Positions 10,803 to 19,201 of a DNA stretch of 64,000 nucleotides are shown here, piece by piece. The stretch is from assembly GCF_900182835.1 (NCBI RefSeq), contig NZ_FXUB01000006.1, forward strand, positions 1 through 64,000, in the 5' to 3' direction. Every line of letters begins with the position of its first letter. The stretch's first letter is position 1. The DNA comes from Desulfurobacterium pacificum (GTDB lineage: Bacteria > Aquificota > Aquificia > Desulfurobacteriales > Desulfurobacteriaceae). The position numbers and the translations under genes were made by a program. The notes beneath the pieces are model-generated. The model worked only from the letters and a program-made list of their open reading frames with translations, had not been told where the DNA came from and made no database searches.

Positions 10803-11758
10803 TGAAAAACGTTGTCTGGATAGTTGTTCCTAAAGGGAATTCGGTAGAGACTTTGAGGGTTGACCCTTCTGCGCTTCTTGATGGTTCTCTTTCTCTTGAG
10901 AAGCCGTGCTGGATACATATAAGGCGGATTGACGATGAAATAGAAGAATTTTTAACTGAAAAGCTGTCTATAAATGAGCTTTCTGTGGAGGACTGTAGGT
11001 CGGAAGCCCGTTCTAAAGTGGAAGTTTTTGATGATTACATATTTCTTTTGATGAACTACTTTGACGGCGGAATCAGCAGACAGAAGAAACTGTGCGTTTT
11101 CTGGGGAAAGGACTACATCGTTACGGTTGGCAGTAGAAGGCTTTTTGAGGAAGCCAAGAAGAATCTGCAGCTTGAAGAGAACCCGTTTGAGGAGGGGGTG
11201 GGGAGAATTTTGTGGTTAATTTCCAGTATTGTAGCGGATAAGTTTAAAGCTGTTACGGATATTTTGGAAGAACAGGCTGACGAAGTTGAGGCTTTGGTGT
11301 TTAAAGAGCAGAACCCTGAGCTGCTGGAAGACATATCTGACCTCTCATACGAGATATTAACTCTGCGAAGAGCCTTGAAGCAGTTAAGAGATACATACAG
11401 GTCTCTGATTTCCTACGCTCCAGGATTTATGAGAGGTGAGAACGTTCACTACTTTAGGGACTTACTTGATGAGGTATCCATACTTTACGATAGGGCAGAG
11501 ACGCTTCACGAGTTTATTCAGAACGTCTTAAACGTTTTTTCTTCTCTCGTTTCTTTTAAACTGAACGATATTATGAAAACGCTCACCATTTTCGTTACAG
11601 TTCTTGAACCTTTGATGTTTATAAGCAGCTTTTACGGTATGAATGTTGAAAACCTGCCGTTTGCTGCTAAAGCTTACGGTATATGGGTTATTTCTATTTT
11701 TATGTTGGGAGTGACGCTATTCCTTCTCTACTATTTCAGGAGAAAGGGCTGGATTTAG
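10802..11758 (+). CDS. corA: CorA-family Mg2+/Co2+ transporter
   Basis: A 318-residue divalent-cation channel. A soluble N-terminal funnel (residues 1-250), including a long charged helix, precedes two C-terminal membrane helices (about 260-280 and 292-312). The selectivity signature YGMN is at the end of the first helix (SSFYGMNVENLP), and the basic tail RRKGW is typical. It starts inside the stop of the DUF2148 gene. It converges with the next minus-strand gene with a 4-bp overlap. Ion preference (Mg, Co or Ni) cannot be read from sequence. Confidence 0.93.
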   Translation: MKNVVWIVVPKGNSVETLRVDPSALLDGSLSLEKPCWIHIRRIDDEIEEFLTEKLSINELSVEDCRSEARSKVEVFDDYIFLLMNYFDGGISRQKKLCVFWGKDYIVTVGSRRLFEEAKKNLQLEENPFEEGVGRILWLISSIVADKFKAVTDILEEQADEVEALVFKEQNPELLEDISDLSYEILTLRRALKQLRDTYRSLISYAPGFMRGENVHYFRDLLDEVSILYDRAETLHEFIQNVLNVFSSLVSFKLNDIMKTLTIFVTVLEPLMFISSFYGMNVENLPFAAKAYGIWVISIFMLGVTLFLLYYFRRKGWI

Positions 11759-12540
11759 ATTTCTTTGAGGAAATCCTTTACCGTTATTATTCTGAATTGG
11801 AGTTTCTCATTACCGCAGTATTCCTTAACCCACTTTTTGCAGGTTGAAATGGAAAAGTTAATATCTATTTCCGGCGCGAAACTTGCAAGGTAGATGTGGA
11901 CGTCTGAAAAGTATCTTTTGAGTTCTTTTGAGAGGAGGTGGAGGTAGAGGATTTTTTCTTTGACCTTTCTTGAGCGTTCAGAATTTCCCATTCCTAACCT
12001 TATAAAGAATTCAACGTTTCCTTTGCATTCAAACCCTTCCACGTAGTTTCTTCCCCAGAACGCTACATCTATATTTTTGCTGCTGAGGTCTTTTTTATTG
12101 CAAAAAATTTTGAGTTTTTTTCTGTTTACCATCGGCTGGCAGTGGAGACACGTGAGGGTTACCGCTTTTCTGTTTATTGGTCCTAAGTTAAAAACCAACT
12201 CTTCAAAGAGTCTTCCTTTTCGTAGAGCTATAAGGTCGTTTTGAGGGATTTCCTTGCCTGATAAGTTTTCGGAGTGTTTAAGGAAAAAGTTTTTAAGTAA
12301 TTTCCAGAGTCTTGTCTTGCTGTGTTCTTTTAAAGGGATGCTGTTAAAGAATTCCTCTCTTTTTGTTCTTTCAAATTCTATAAAGTCTTTTGTCTTATCT
12401 ACGTGCTGGAAAAAGTTGGCTATTAAAACGATAGTGGGAATCCGCAGGTGGTAGGGGAGACATACTAAAAATCTAACTAACTCCTTAACAGGAAGTCCTA
12501 AAAAACGTTCTACATCAACGTAACAACTAAAGACGTTCAT
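11755..12540 (-). CDS. Hypothetical protein, possible PD-(D/E)XK nuclease fold
   Basis: 261 residues, not assigned to a known family. The middle contains RLFEELVFN (about residues 109-117) and, about 45 residues on, IDVAFWGRNYVEGFECKGN. This gives an E...D-x(n)-E-x-K arrangement typical of restriction-endonuclease-like folds. Four Cys lie at TCLHCQ and nearby in the insert between them, possibly binding metal. The start ATG 12540 overlaps the flgL stop (TAATG), so it is the last gene of the flgK-flgL unit. A link to flagella is unproven; a nuclease or a pseudo-nuclease role is inference from the motif pattern only. Confidence 0.6.
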   Translation of the reverse strand: MNVFSCYVDVERFLGLPVKELVRFLVCLPYHLRIPTIVLIANFFQHVDKTKDFIEFERTKREEFFNSIPLKEHSKTRLWKLLKNFFLKHSENLSGKEIPQNDLIALRKGRLFEELVFNLGPINRKAVTLTCLHCQPMVNRKKLKIFCNKKDLSSKNIDVAFWGRNYVEGFECKGNVEFFIRLGMGNSERSRKVKEKILYLHLLSKELKRYFSDVHIYLASFAPEIDINFSISTCKKWVKEYCGNEKLQFRIITVKDFLKEI

Positions 12541-13466
12541 TATCTGTAGTATTTAAGCAGTGATAAGTCTTTGGTCTGCTGTATGGCAGCAAGTAATGCA
12601 TCGTAAGCAGTTTTCGCCTTTTCGTATTCAGAGATGGTCTGGGCATAGTCAGCATTTTCTAATTTTGATACTAAGTCTGAATAGTGAAGTCTTAAGTTTT
12701 CGTTCTGAGTTTTTAGATTTTCTACTGTTGCTATTTGAGTTCCTAATATTGAACGGTACTCCATAATTTGATTGAGCCCTTTGTCAAAAGCGTCAAGTAG
12801 TTTCATTTGAGTGCCGTCTACTATTATTGTTGCTGTGTTTAGTTGGTTAATATTGCCGCTTTCAATGATATTTATTATCTGGTCAATTACTTCTACTGAT
12901 GTGATTTTTCCGCTTGTGGAGTTTACTCCGAACGCTTCAGCTCCGTTGAAGTTTAGGTTTACTTCCACTCCATTTGCTACAGCAACGGTTGTAACGTTTG
13001 TACTCCCATTATAAGTTCCATCAGAATCAAAGGGAGGGTCTTGAACTTTTACCCCTCCAAAGATGTAGTTATCTCCGATTTTGAAGTTAGCCTGATTGAT
13101 TATATATTCCTTGACTGCTTTAAAGTAGTCAACTAACGTTTTGGCGTCTTCCTCATTTATGATGCCTGTGTTCATAACCTGAACTATTTTGGCTCTTGCC
13201 TCTTGGAGAGTATTGACAACGGTATCTAAAACAGATTCTCCATTTTCAAGTGATGTTTTGGCAAAGTCAATGTTTCTGTTGAACCTTTCAAAAGTTGATA
13301 TTAACCTTTTGAATCGGAGAACTCTTGCAGCATCAACAGGGTTGTCGGAAGGGTAAAGGAGTTGTTTTCCAGAAGATAATTCTTCTGTTTTCCTCTGTAA
13401 TGTTGTTTCCCTTTCTCTATCGTATTTTAGAAATAGGTCAAAAAATTTTATATCAGGCACTCTCAT
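12540..13466 (-). CDS. flgL: Flagellar hook-associated protein 3 (FlgL)
   Basis: A 308-residue hook-filament junction protein. The N-terminal flagellin-like helix (QRKTEELSSGKQLLYPSDNPVDAARVLRFK, about residues 24-53) and the C-terminal coil (LENADYAQTISEYEKAKTAYDALLA, ending near 300) are the parts that pack in the axial core; the middle is variable. It lies 3 bp after flgK in the same unit, which is preceded by a sigma-28 promoter. It is exported by the flagellar type III system. Confidence 0.95.
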   Translation of the reverse strand: MRVPDIKFFDLFLKYDRERETTLQRKTEELSSGKQLLYPSDNPVDAARVLRFKRLISTFERFNRNIDFAKTSLENGESVLDTVVNTLQEARAKIVQVMNTGIINEEDAKTLVDYFKAVKEYIINQANFKIGDNYIFGGVKVQDPPFDSDGTYNGSTNVTTVAVANGVEVNLNFNGAEAFGVNSTSGKITSVEVIDQIINIIESGNINQLNTATIIVDGTQMKLLDAFDKGLNQIMEYRSILGTQIATVENLKTQNENLRLHYSDLVSKLENADYAQTISEYEKAKTAYDALLAAIQQTKDLSLLKYYR

Positions 13467-13469
13467 TTT

Positions 13470-14843
13470 TTACCCCACCATTCCTAATACTGTTTGGAGT
13501 AGTTCATCTGTAACGGTTACTACTCTTGCGGCAGCTTCGTAAGCTCTCTGATATTTTGTAAGATTAATTAACTCTTCATCCATGTTAACGGATGATAGTT
13601 CTTTCATCTTATCTTCTATACTGTCTAAAAGAAATTTGCTGTTTTCTGTTCTGTTCTTTACGTACTCTAATTCACTTCCAAGTGCAGATACGATTTCTGT
13701 GTTGTAGTACTCGGAGAAACTCATGTTGTTAAGGTCCGCCCATGTGTTGTCTTTTAAAGATATCATTGCTTTTATGTTTTCATTGTCAGCATTTAAATTG
13801 TCTGAGCTGCTTGCAGCGGCTATTTTTTTGGGGTCTGTGAAGTTTAACGTTATGTTTGAAGCGTCTATGGTTGTGCTTCCGTTGTCCGTAGTAAATAGAG
13901 CTTCTCCATTGGGGGTGGTTGAACCTGGTGTGGCGTATAGGTCGTAACCCTGTTCTTGTTGGTTGTTTATTGCATTGGCAAACGTTGTGGTAAACGTATT
14001 AAGTTTATCTATAGCTTCGTTTATAGCGTTTATTCCTTTTAAAGTTCCGCCTATAGTTCCGTTTTCTATATCTCTTGTTATGTTTGTAGATGATACGTAT
14101 ATCTGGGGATTGTTGTTTTCATCTGTTTTAAATTCTATTGTGTTCGCCCTATCATCTAAGACCAAAGCGAAACCTTTTGCTGTGAATAGATTTACAGTTC
14201 CGTTGTCGTTCATTTGAACTTTCACATCTAACGTATCGCTTATCTCTTTTATGAGCTGGTCTCTTTTGTCCAGGTATTGATTTAATCTGTCAGGTGAGTC
14301 AGCGTAAAGTTTTAAGTTTTTGTTTACCTCTGCTAAGGCTTTTAATTTGTCGTTTAGAGCGTTGATTTCATCTCTTATTTTGTTTACTGCTGTTTGCTTA
14401 ATCTCTGATAACGTTGAGTAACTGTCTCTTATGCGTCCTACCAGTGCTTGTGCCGTAGATATAAACTCAGCCCTTGGAGCTAAATCAGCAGGGTTGAGTG
14501 CGATGTCGTTCATAACGTCAAAGAATTTGTTTAGTTCGTTTGAGAAGCCGCTGCCCTGCATATCATTAAAGACGCTTTCTATCTGTTCTAATATGTCTTG
14601 ATATGAAGAGAGGGAATTGTAATTTTGGTTTTGGGATACGTACCTTGTAAAGTACATTTTGCTGAAGACTCTTTTTATCGTTTCTATTGACGTTCCACCA
14701 CCTGGAACATCGGTAAATACCGGAACTTCTCTTGAATATCCATCAGTATAGGCGTTAGACATGTTTCTGTTGGTAGTGTTTATCGCTGTTTTGTTGGCAA
14801 GTAACGCTTGGCTTGCTATTGAAAGGGCAGCGAATAGTGCCAT
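13470..14843 (-). CDS. flgK: Flagellar hook-associated protein 1 (FlgK)
   Basis: A 457-residue hook-filament junction protein. The N-terminus carries the rod/hook-type motif SQALLANKTAINTTNRNMSNA with YSRE, and the C-terminus ends with LTKYQRAYEAAARVVTVTDELLQTVLGM, the conserved FlgK coil. The central part is rich in Asn and Thr. ATG 14843 is preceded by GGAGGC, which lies just after the stop of the small YjfB-like gene, so the two are coupled. The FlgN-like export chaperone is encoded just upstream. Confidence 0.96.
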   Translation of the reverse strand: MALFAALSIASQALLANKTAINTTNRNMSNAYTDGYSREVPVFTDVPGGGTSIETIKRVFSKMYFTRYVSQNQNYNSLSSYQDILEQIESVFNDMQGSGFSNELNKFFDVMNDIALNPADLAPRAEFISTAQALVGRIRDSYSTLSEIKQTAVNKIRDEINALNDKLKALAEVNKNLKLYADSPDRLNQYLDKRDQLIKEISDTLDVKVQMNDNGTVNLFTAKGFALVLDDRANTIEFKTDENNNPQIYVSSTNITRDIENGTIGGTLKGINAINEAIDKLNTFTTTFANAINNQQEQGYDLYATPGSTTPNGEALFTTDNGSTTIDASNITLNFTDPKKIAAASSSDNLNADNENIKAMISLKDNTWADLNNMSFSEYYNTEIVSALGSELEYVKNRTENSKFLLDSIEDKMKELSSVNMDEELINLTKYQRAYEAAARVVTVTDELLQTVLGMVG

Positions 14844-14851
14844 TGTGCCTC

Positions 14852-15025
14852 CTAAACTAACAGATTGATTATCTGTCCGCTGTGGACGGAGTTATCTATG
14901 TTAGATGAAACGTTTGAGAGAGAACCTTCTATTAGTTGTTGCATTAATTCCTTTTGAAACTCAAGCATCTTTTTCATCAACTCAACGTTTACTTGAACAC
15001 TTACGTTGTCTATACCGTTAATCAT
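14852..15025 (-). CDS. Small YjfB-like putative motility protein
   Basis: A 57-residue protein, MINGIDNVSVQVNVELMKKM at the N-terminus and SGQIINLLV at the C-terminus. A central amphipathic helix (ELMKKMLEFQKELMQQLIEG) is followed by NIDxxV-x-SGQIINLLV, the layout of the YjfB putative motility family. ATG 15025 has AAAGGGG at 9 bases upstream. It is the first gene after the sigma-28 promoter at 15061-15086 and is coupled to flgK. Function in motility is inferred from family and position. Confidence 0.75.
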   Translation of the reverse strand: MINGIDNVSVQVNVELMKKMLEFQKELMQQLIEGSLSNVSSNIDNSVHSGQIINLLV

Positions 15026-15060
15026 GATTTTTCCCCTTTAATAGAGTTTATCATAATTGA

Positions 15061-15086
15061 TTATCGGAAGGAGGAGAAAATCTTTA
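15061..15086 (-). promoter_or_regulatory. Sigma-28 (FliA) type promoter for the small motility gene-flgK-flgL
   Basis: On the minus strand TAAAGATT (15086-15079) is followed by 10 bases and TCCGATAA (15068-15061). The enteric FliA consensus is TAAAGTTT-N11-GCCGATAA, so 14 of 16 positions match with one base less spacing. The start site would be near 15054, about 28 bases before the small gene. The -35 element overlaps the flgN stop codon, so late flagellar genes get their own promoter inside a housekeeping operon. Confidence 0.8.
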
Positions 15087-15428
15087 AATTTTTTTATTGA
15101 AAAGGGACTGCTTGCTATTTTTGTTGCCGTAAGTGATATTTTCTTCGGGGAAGAGTTCTTTCATGATGGATTCAAGGAAGTTCATGTTGTTTATGAGTAA
15201 ATTTTTGATTTCTGCGTTTAATGAGCTGAGAACTTTGACCTTTTCTTTGAAAGGTTTTAGTTCTTCTTCGTTTAGTTGCGCAATTTTTGAAAGAACTTCC
15301 AACTTTTGTCCTTCAATTTTCTCTATTTCCTGAGCTTCTTTTGCCGATTTGATTCCCTTTAGTAGAAGTTCCCTTTCTTTTAACAGTAGTTTCTCAAGAG
15401 AAGTTAGAAGTGCCTCTGTTTCGCTCAT
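15084..15428 (-). CDS. flgN: FlgN-like flagellar export chaperone
   Basis: A 114-residue, almost wholly helical protein (EALLTSLEKLLLKERELLLKG and a second coil around KPFKEKVKVLSSLNAEIKNLL). Size, helical content and location next to flgK and flgL match FlgN, the cytoplasmic chaperone that escorts FlgK and FlgL to the export gate. The family is poorly conserved, so the call rests partly on position. Its ATG overlaps the PilZ gene by 4 bp. Confidence 0.75.
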   Translation of the reverse strand: MSETEALLTSLEKLLLKERELLLKGIKSAKEAQEIEKIEGQKLEVLSKIAQLNEEELKPFKEKVKVLSSLNAEIKNLLINNMNFLESIMKELFPEENITYGNKNSKQSLFNKKI

Positions 15429-16102
15429 TCTGCCAACATCCTGATTTGATTCATGATTTCCCTCTGTCTCGCCATTATATATCTGTTAACTTCGTTTTGG
15501 AATGCTTTAGAGGGGTTAATGAATTTTATTCCTGTTCTTCTCCCTTTAGATGTGTTCTCTACTCTTACTACTTCTCCTTCTGTTTCTGCAGTTCTGCATG
15601 ATGGAAATTCCACTATGAGATGGACTTTTTCTCCGCTTTCAAGGTCCTTCTCGGGTATGAGTAGTCCTATTCCTCCTTCCGAAATATCTATAGGGGTTGC
15701 TTCTACTGTTTTGTTGTTGACTATTAGTTTTGCTTTAAGTGGTAGAGTGTCGGAAACGGAGATTCGCAGGTATTCTCTGTTAAACCTTCCATCTGCTGTT
15801 GGTTTGGGCAGTGTCGTTTCCATAAAATCTTTGCTGTAGTAGATAACGGGGGATTCAAGCATCCTTGAAGTTTTGTAGAGCTTGTCAAAGAAAGGGGTAA
15901 ATATTTTTCCTGTTTCCTCTACTGCTAACTGGAGTTTAGGAGTGAAGTTCCAGTGGACGAATTTGCCGGAATCGTCAACATCTAAAACGTTTACTCTCGT
16001 TCTTATGGGAAGACCGTTGTAAAAGCTTATTACTTCGGTTGGTTTTTCCTTCTCTTTGAGTTCTCTAAGCCAGTTGATTATTCTCTCCTGGTATTCGGTC
16101 AA
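15425..16102 (-). CDS. PilZ-domain c-di-GMP receptor protein
   Basis: 225 residues. An N-terminal YcgR-like beta domain (residues 1-105) is followed by a PilZ domain. Its c-di-GMP signature is visible as RFNREYLR (about 105-112, the RxxxR motif) and DISEGGIG (about 139-146, the DxSxxG motif). It sits between holB and flgN, so it probably adjusts flagellar motor speed or export in response to c-di-GMP, as YcgR does. An EAL protein elsewhere in the window (35277-37636) is a possible source of c-di-GMP turnover. Overlaps flgN by 4 bp. Confidence 0.9.
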   Translation of the reverse strand: MTEYQERIINWLRELKEKEKPTEVISFYNGLPIRTRVNVLDVDDSGKFVHWNFTPKLQLAVEETGKIFTPFFDKLYKTSRMLESPVIYYSKDFMETTLPKPTADGRFNREYLRISVSDTLPLKAKLIVNNKTVEATPIDISEGGIGLLIPEKDLESGEKVHLIVEFPSCRTAETEGEVVRVENTSKGRRTGIKFINPSKAFQNEVNRYIMARQREIMNQIRMLAE

Positions 16103-16104
16103 TT

Positions 16105-16929
16105 TTACCTCCTCTCTTTTTTAAAGAGCGTGCTTAGAACCATCCATTCTATTACCGATTGGGGTTTAGCAAAGAATTTTAAGTAGCTTTTTGCTTTCTG
16201 AATTAGCGGCATCCATTGGAAAAAGGCGTCCTTTTCAAGTAGTAAGTTTTCTAAGGCTGTTAAAAACAGTTCCATTTCTTCACGGGAAATGTTAGCAAAA
16301 CTTGAGCTGAATTTTAAAAGGTTTTGAGCTTTGTTTTTCGTTTTGAGGAAAGAAGAAAACTCTTCCATCAGTTCTGGAACTTGGCTCTCAAGGAGTCTTA
16401 TGGCTATTCCGGGGCTGCCACCGCAGAGTTTGAGGATTTTTTCGTTATACTCCAAGCCTTGTTTTTCTAATATGTAAGCTACGTTAGAGTTGTTTAGTCG
16501 GGAAAAACGAAATATCTTACAGCGGGATTTAATGGTTGGCAGAAGGGCATTTTCGTTTTTGGTTATCAGTATTATGTATCCGTAAGAGGGTGGTTCTTCA
16601 AGGGTTTTAAGGAGGGCATTTGCTGCTTCTCTTCTCATCTCATCGGCATTATCTATTATGAGCCCTTTACCTGTTCCTGATTGCGGTTTTGTGAAGAGCC
16701 AGGAAGAAGATTCTCTTATCTCTTCTATCGTTGCGCCTTTTTCTGTTCCTATCACTTTTACGTTCATTTCGCTTTTTGTTAGCGTTTTTAGAATTTCAAA
16801 GGCGATGAGTTTTTTACCTATGCCTTCTACACCGGAGAATATGGAGCTCTGTGGAAATGCATCTTTTTGAAGTAACTCTTTGATTTTATTTATCTGAAAA
16901 GAGTGTCCGATGATTGTATTTAGGGACAT
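16105..16929 (-). CDS. holB: DNA polymerase III delta' subunit
   Basis: A 274-residue clamp-loader subunit. The degenerate P-loop GVEGIGKK (residues 33-40), the Walker B-like LIIDNADEM (about 91-99) and the SRC sensor motif (KSRCKIFRF near 135) are visible. The zinc-binding cysteines of enteric delta' are absent, as in many deep-branching bacteria. It overlaps tmk by 10 bp, and tmk-holB-ricT is a widespread gene association. Confidence 0.9.
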   Translation of the reverse strand: MSLNTIIGHSFQINKIKELLQKDAFPQSSIFSGVEGIGKKLIAFEILKTLTKSEMNVKVIGTEKGATIEEIRESSSWLFTKPQSGTGKGLIIDNADEMRREAANALLKTLEEPPSYGYIILITKNENALLPTIKSRCKIFRFSRLNNSNVAYILEKQGLEYNEKILKLCGGSPGIAIRLLESQVPELMEEFSSFLKTKNKAQNLLKFSSSFANISREEMELFLTALENLLLEKDAFFQWMPLIQKAKSYLKFFAKPQSVIEWMVLSTLFKKERR

Positions 16930-17534
16930 TGTAACTTCTCCATTACTACGGTAAGTATCTCTTTGAATATCTCTTCAATCGGTTTTATGCCGTCAATCAC
17001 TTTTACTCTTTCAGGTTCTTCTTTTGCTATCGCTAAAAAACCGTTTCTTACTTTTTCGTGGAATTCTACACTTTCGCTTTCTATCCTATCTTTTTCCTTT
17101 TCTTTTAACCTTTTAAAACTTTCTTCTACGGGGATATCAATGAGAAATGTAATGTCGGGTTTGATTCCTTCTCTTGCTTGCTCGTCCATTCTTTTTATTA
17201 AATCTATCGGTAACCCTCTGCCGTAGCCCTGGTAAGCGATTGTGGAATCGGAGAAGCGGTCGCATATTACTACGTTTCCTTTTGAAAGTTCAGGTTTTAT
17301 AAGGTTTTTTACGTGGAATCCTCTTGCTGCTATGTATAGACACACTTCAGAAAAAGGTGGGAAGTGTTCTTCTCGGTTTTTCAGGAGAAAATCTCTTATC
17401 TCTTCTGCTGACGGCGTTCCACCGGGTTCTCTGGTTAGTATTACTGAGTAGCCGTTGTCTAAGAGCCACTCGTAGAGGAGCTTGGATTGGGTGGATTTTC
17501 CGCAGTTTTCTATACCTTCAAAGGTTATAAACAT
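16920..17534 (-). CDS. tmk: Thymidylate kinase
   Basis: A 204-residue dTMP kinase that makes dTDP from dTMP. The P-loop is EGIENCGKSTQ (residues 6-16), with the substrate motif TREPGGTP (35-42) and the DRF motif in ICDRFSDSTIAYQGYGRG (near 90-107). A lid region rich in Lys, Glu and Arg follows. The P-loop carries N-C where most have G-S, a conservative deviation. Starts one base after the antiporter gene stop. Confidence 0.96.
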   Translation of the reverse strand: MFITFEGIENCGKSTQSKLLYEWLLDNGYSVILTREPGGTPSAEEIRDFLLKNREEHFPPFSEVCLYIAARGFHVKNLIKPELSKGNVVICDRFSDSTIAYQGYGRGLPIDLIKRMDEQAREGIKPDITFLIDIPVEESFKRLKEKEKDRIESESVEFHEKVRNGFLAIAKEEPERVKVIDGIKPIEEIFKEILTVVMEKLQCP

Positions 17535-18710
17535 TTACTCCCCCAGTAGCTGACTTCTTGTAAGTTTACTTTTTCGCTTTTTCTTTTTGCGGAAGATTAC
17601 GGAAAGTAGTTTATCAGACTCTTTTAGGGTTATTGAGCCGATGATTGAGGATGTAAGAACGTAAAGGGCTGTTAGAGGAAGCAGTTTGGGAGTTGAAGCT
17701 GCTACTAATATGGAAAACTCTCCTCTTGGTAGGAGCATTATTCCTGCAGATACTCCCCTTTTAAGTTTTAAACCGTAGAGCTTGGCGGCTGCGATGCCGG
17801 TGAGGATTTTCGTTGCAAAAGAGAGAATTAAAAGGAGGGTAAGAAGTGGAATTATCTCTACTGAAAATATTTTCGGGTCTATTGATAGTCCGAAGCTGAG
17901 GAAGAACAGACTTCCTAAAAGGTCTCTGTATGGAATTACTACGGATTCTACCTGATGCTTGAAGGAACTTTCTGCGAATAGCGTTCCGGCTAAAAATGCG
18001 CCTATAGATTCAGAAAGACCGAAACCTAAGGTTGCTTCTATTATCAAAAACATAAGGCTTCCGGTAAGTAGAACTACAAATTCTGAAGACGTTCCTAACC
18101 TGTGAAAGGCTATGTCTATAAGTTTGTTTGTGTTTTTCACGATTATGAAAGCTATGAAAATGAAGAGGAATATTTTAAACGTTATGGCTAAGGAAGCAGT
18201 TGGGGAAGAGTTGGTAGATGATAGGTTTGAAATGAGGGCTAAGAATATGGCAGCGGCAATGTCTTCAAAGACCAAAATGGAGAGAACGGGGTCAACTTCC
18301 GGGTTTGCTAATTTTCTGTAGTCTATAAGTAGTTTTGAGATTATTGCGGAAGAACTTGGATAGAGAATTATGGAAAGAACGAAAGAAGTGAAGTTGTCAA
18401 AACCTAACAGCTTTGCTACGACAAAAAGAGGGGTGACGTTTAAAACGAGGTCTGTAACTCCTACAGAGAGTATGTTTTTAAGGTTTTTTTCTAATTCAGC
18501 AACTGAAAATTCAAGTCCTATGTAGAAAAGCAGGAGAATGACTCCTAAGGTTTCAAAAATATGCGCTTCGTGAATATGGGCTATTGTGGAAATAAGTATT
18601 CCGGCAACGATGTAAATGGGGATTACTGGAATACCGGTTTTTTTTGACAGGATGTAAGAAAATAGTAGTGCTGTTAGAAATATTGTCAGGTGGGTAAGAA
18701 TTGCTTCCAT
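17535..18710 (-). CDS. khtU: CPA2-type K+/H+ antiporter membrane subunit, KhtU-like
   Basis: 391 residues with about 12 hydrophobic segments and a basic tail rich in Lys (IFRKKKKRKSK). The CPA2 family signs are the GLEFSVAELEKNL segment, the paired small residues in SIGAFLAGTLFAES (near 235), and the final LPRGEFSILVA helix. The upstream gene, whose stop overlaps this start, is a KhtT-like regulator, the arrangement of the Bacillus KhtTU potassium/proton antiporter. Ion identity is inferred from that pairing. Confidence 0.87.
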   Translation of the reverse strand: MEAILTHLTIFLTALLFSYILSKKTGIPVIPIYIVAGILISTIAHIHEAHIFETLGVILLLFYIGLEFSVAELEKNLKNILSVGVTDLVLNVTPLFVVAKLLGFDNFTSFVLSIILYPSSSAIISKLLIDYRKLANPEVDPVLSILVFEDIAAAIFLALISNLSSTNSSPTASLAITFKIFLFIFIAFIIVKNTNKLIDIAFHRLGTSSEFVVLLTGSLMFLIIEATLGFGLSESIGAFLAGTLFAESSFKHQVESVVIPYRDLLGSLFFLSFGLSIDPKIFSVEIIPLLTLLLILSFATKILTGIAAAKLYGLKLKRGVSAGIMLLPRGEFSILVAASTPKLLPLTALYVLTSSIIGSITLKESDKLLSVIFRKKKKRKSKLTRSQLLGE

Positions 18711-19201
18711 TACGATTTTTTCTCCTCTACAGCTTTGAGGAAATTTTTGATGTTTTCAAGGCTTCCAACAACTACGATTGTATCGCCCGGCTGAAGCTGG
18801 AAAAGGGGAGATGGAGAGACTATCACGTTTCCATCTCTTATTATTGCAACGATGATTACGCCAAATTTCTTTCTAATTTCTAATTCTTTTATGCTTTTGC
18901 CGCAGAGGAAGGAGTTTTCGGGGATTTTTATCCATTCAAAAGCGAGGTGCTTCATAAGAAAGCCAATCTTTTCTTCATCGGAGGTTGGCTGGAAGAGAGC
19001 TCCTACTAAGATTGTTCCTAACGTTCTTGCTTCTTCGTCTGTCAGTTCTATAACGGCTTCTGGCTCTTCGCTGTCATCTTCAAAGTAGTAGATTTCTCTT
19101 TTACCTGTGTGGTGGATTACTACAACTATGGTGTCGCCGTTTTCTGTCACTAAGGAGTATTTCTTTCCTATTCCGGGAAGTTCTCCTTCTTTAACTATCA
19201 T
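18710..19201 (-). CDS. khtT: KhtT-like TrkA-C domain regulator of the antiporter
   Basis: 163 residues. The N-terminal domain (ELPGIGKKYSLVTENGDTIVVVIHHTGKREIYYF) strongly resembles Bacillus KhtT. The C-terminal TrkA-C domain (about residues 80-160, GKSIKELEIRKKFGVIIVAIIRDG then LQPGDTIVVVG) binds regulatory ligands, c-di-AMP in Bacillus. It is peripheral on the cytoplasmic face of KhtU. It overlaps the radical SAM gene upstream by 11 bp. Confidence 0.88.
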   Translation of the reverse strand: MIVKEGELPGIGKKYSLVTENGDTIVVVIHHTGKREIYYFEDDSEEPEAVIELTDEEARTLGTILVGALFQPTSDEEKIGFLMKHLAFEWIKIPENSFLCGKSIKELEIRKKFGVIIVAIIRDGNVIVSPSPLFQLQPGDTIVVVGSLENIKNFLKAVEEKKS

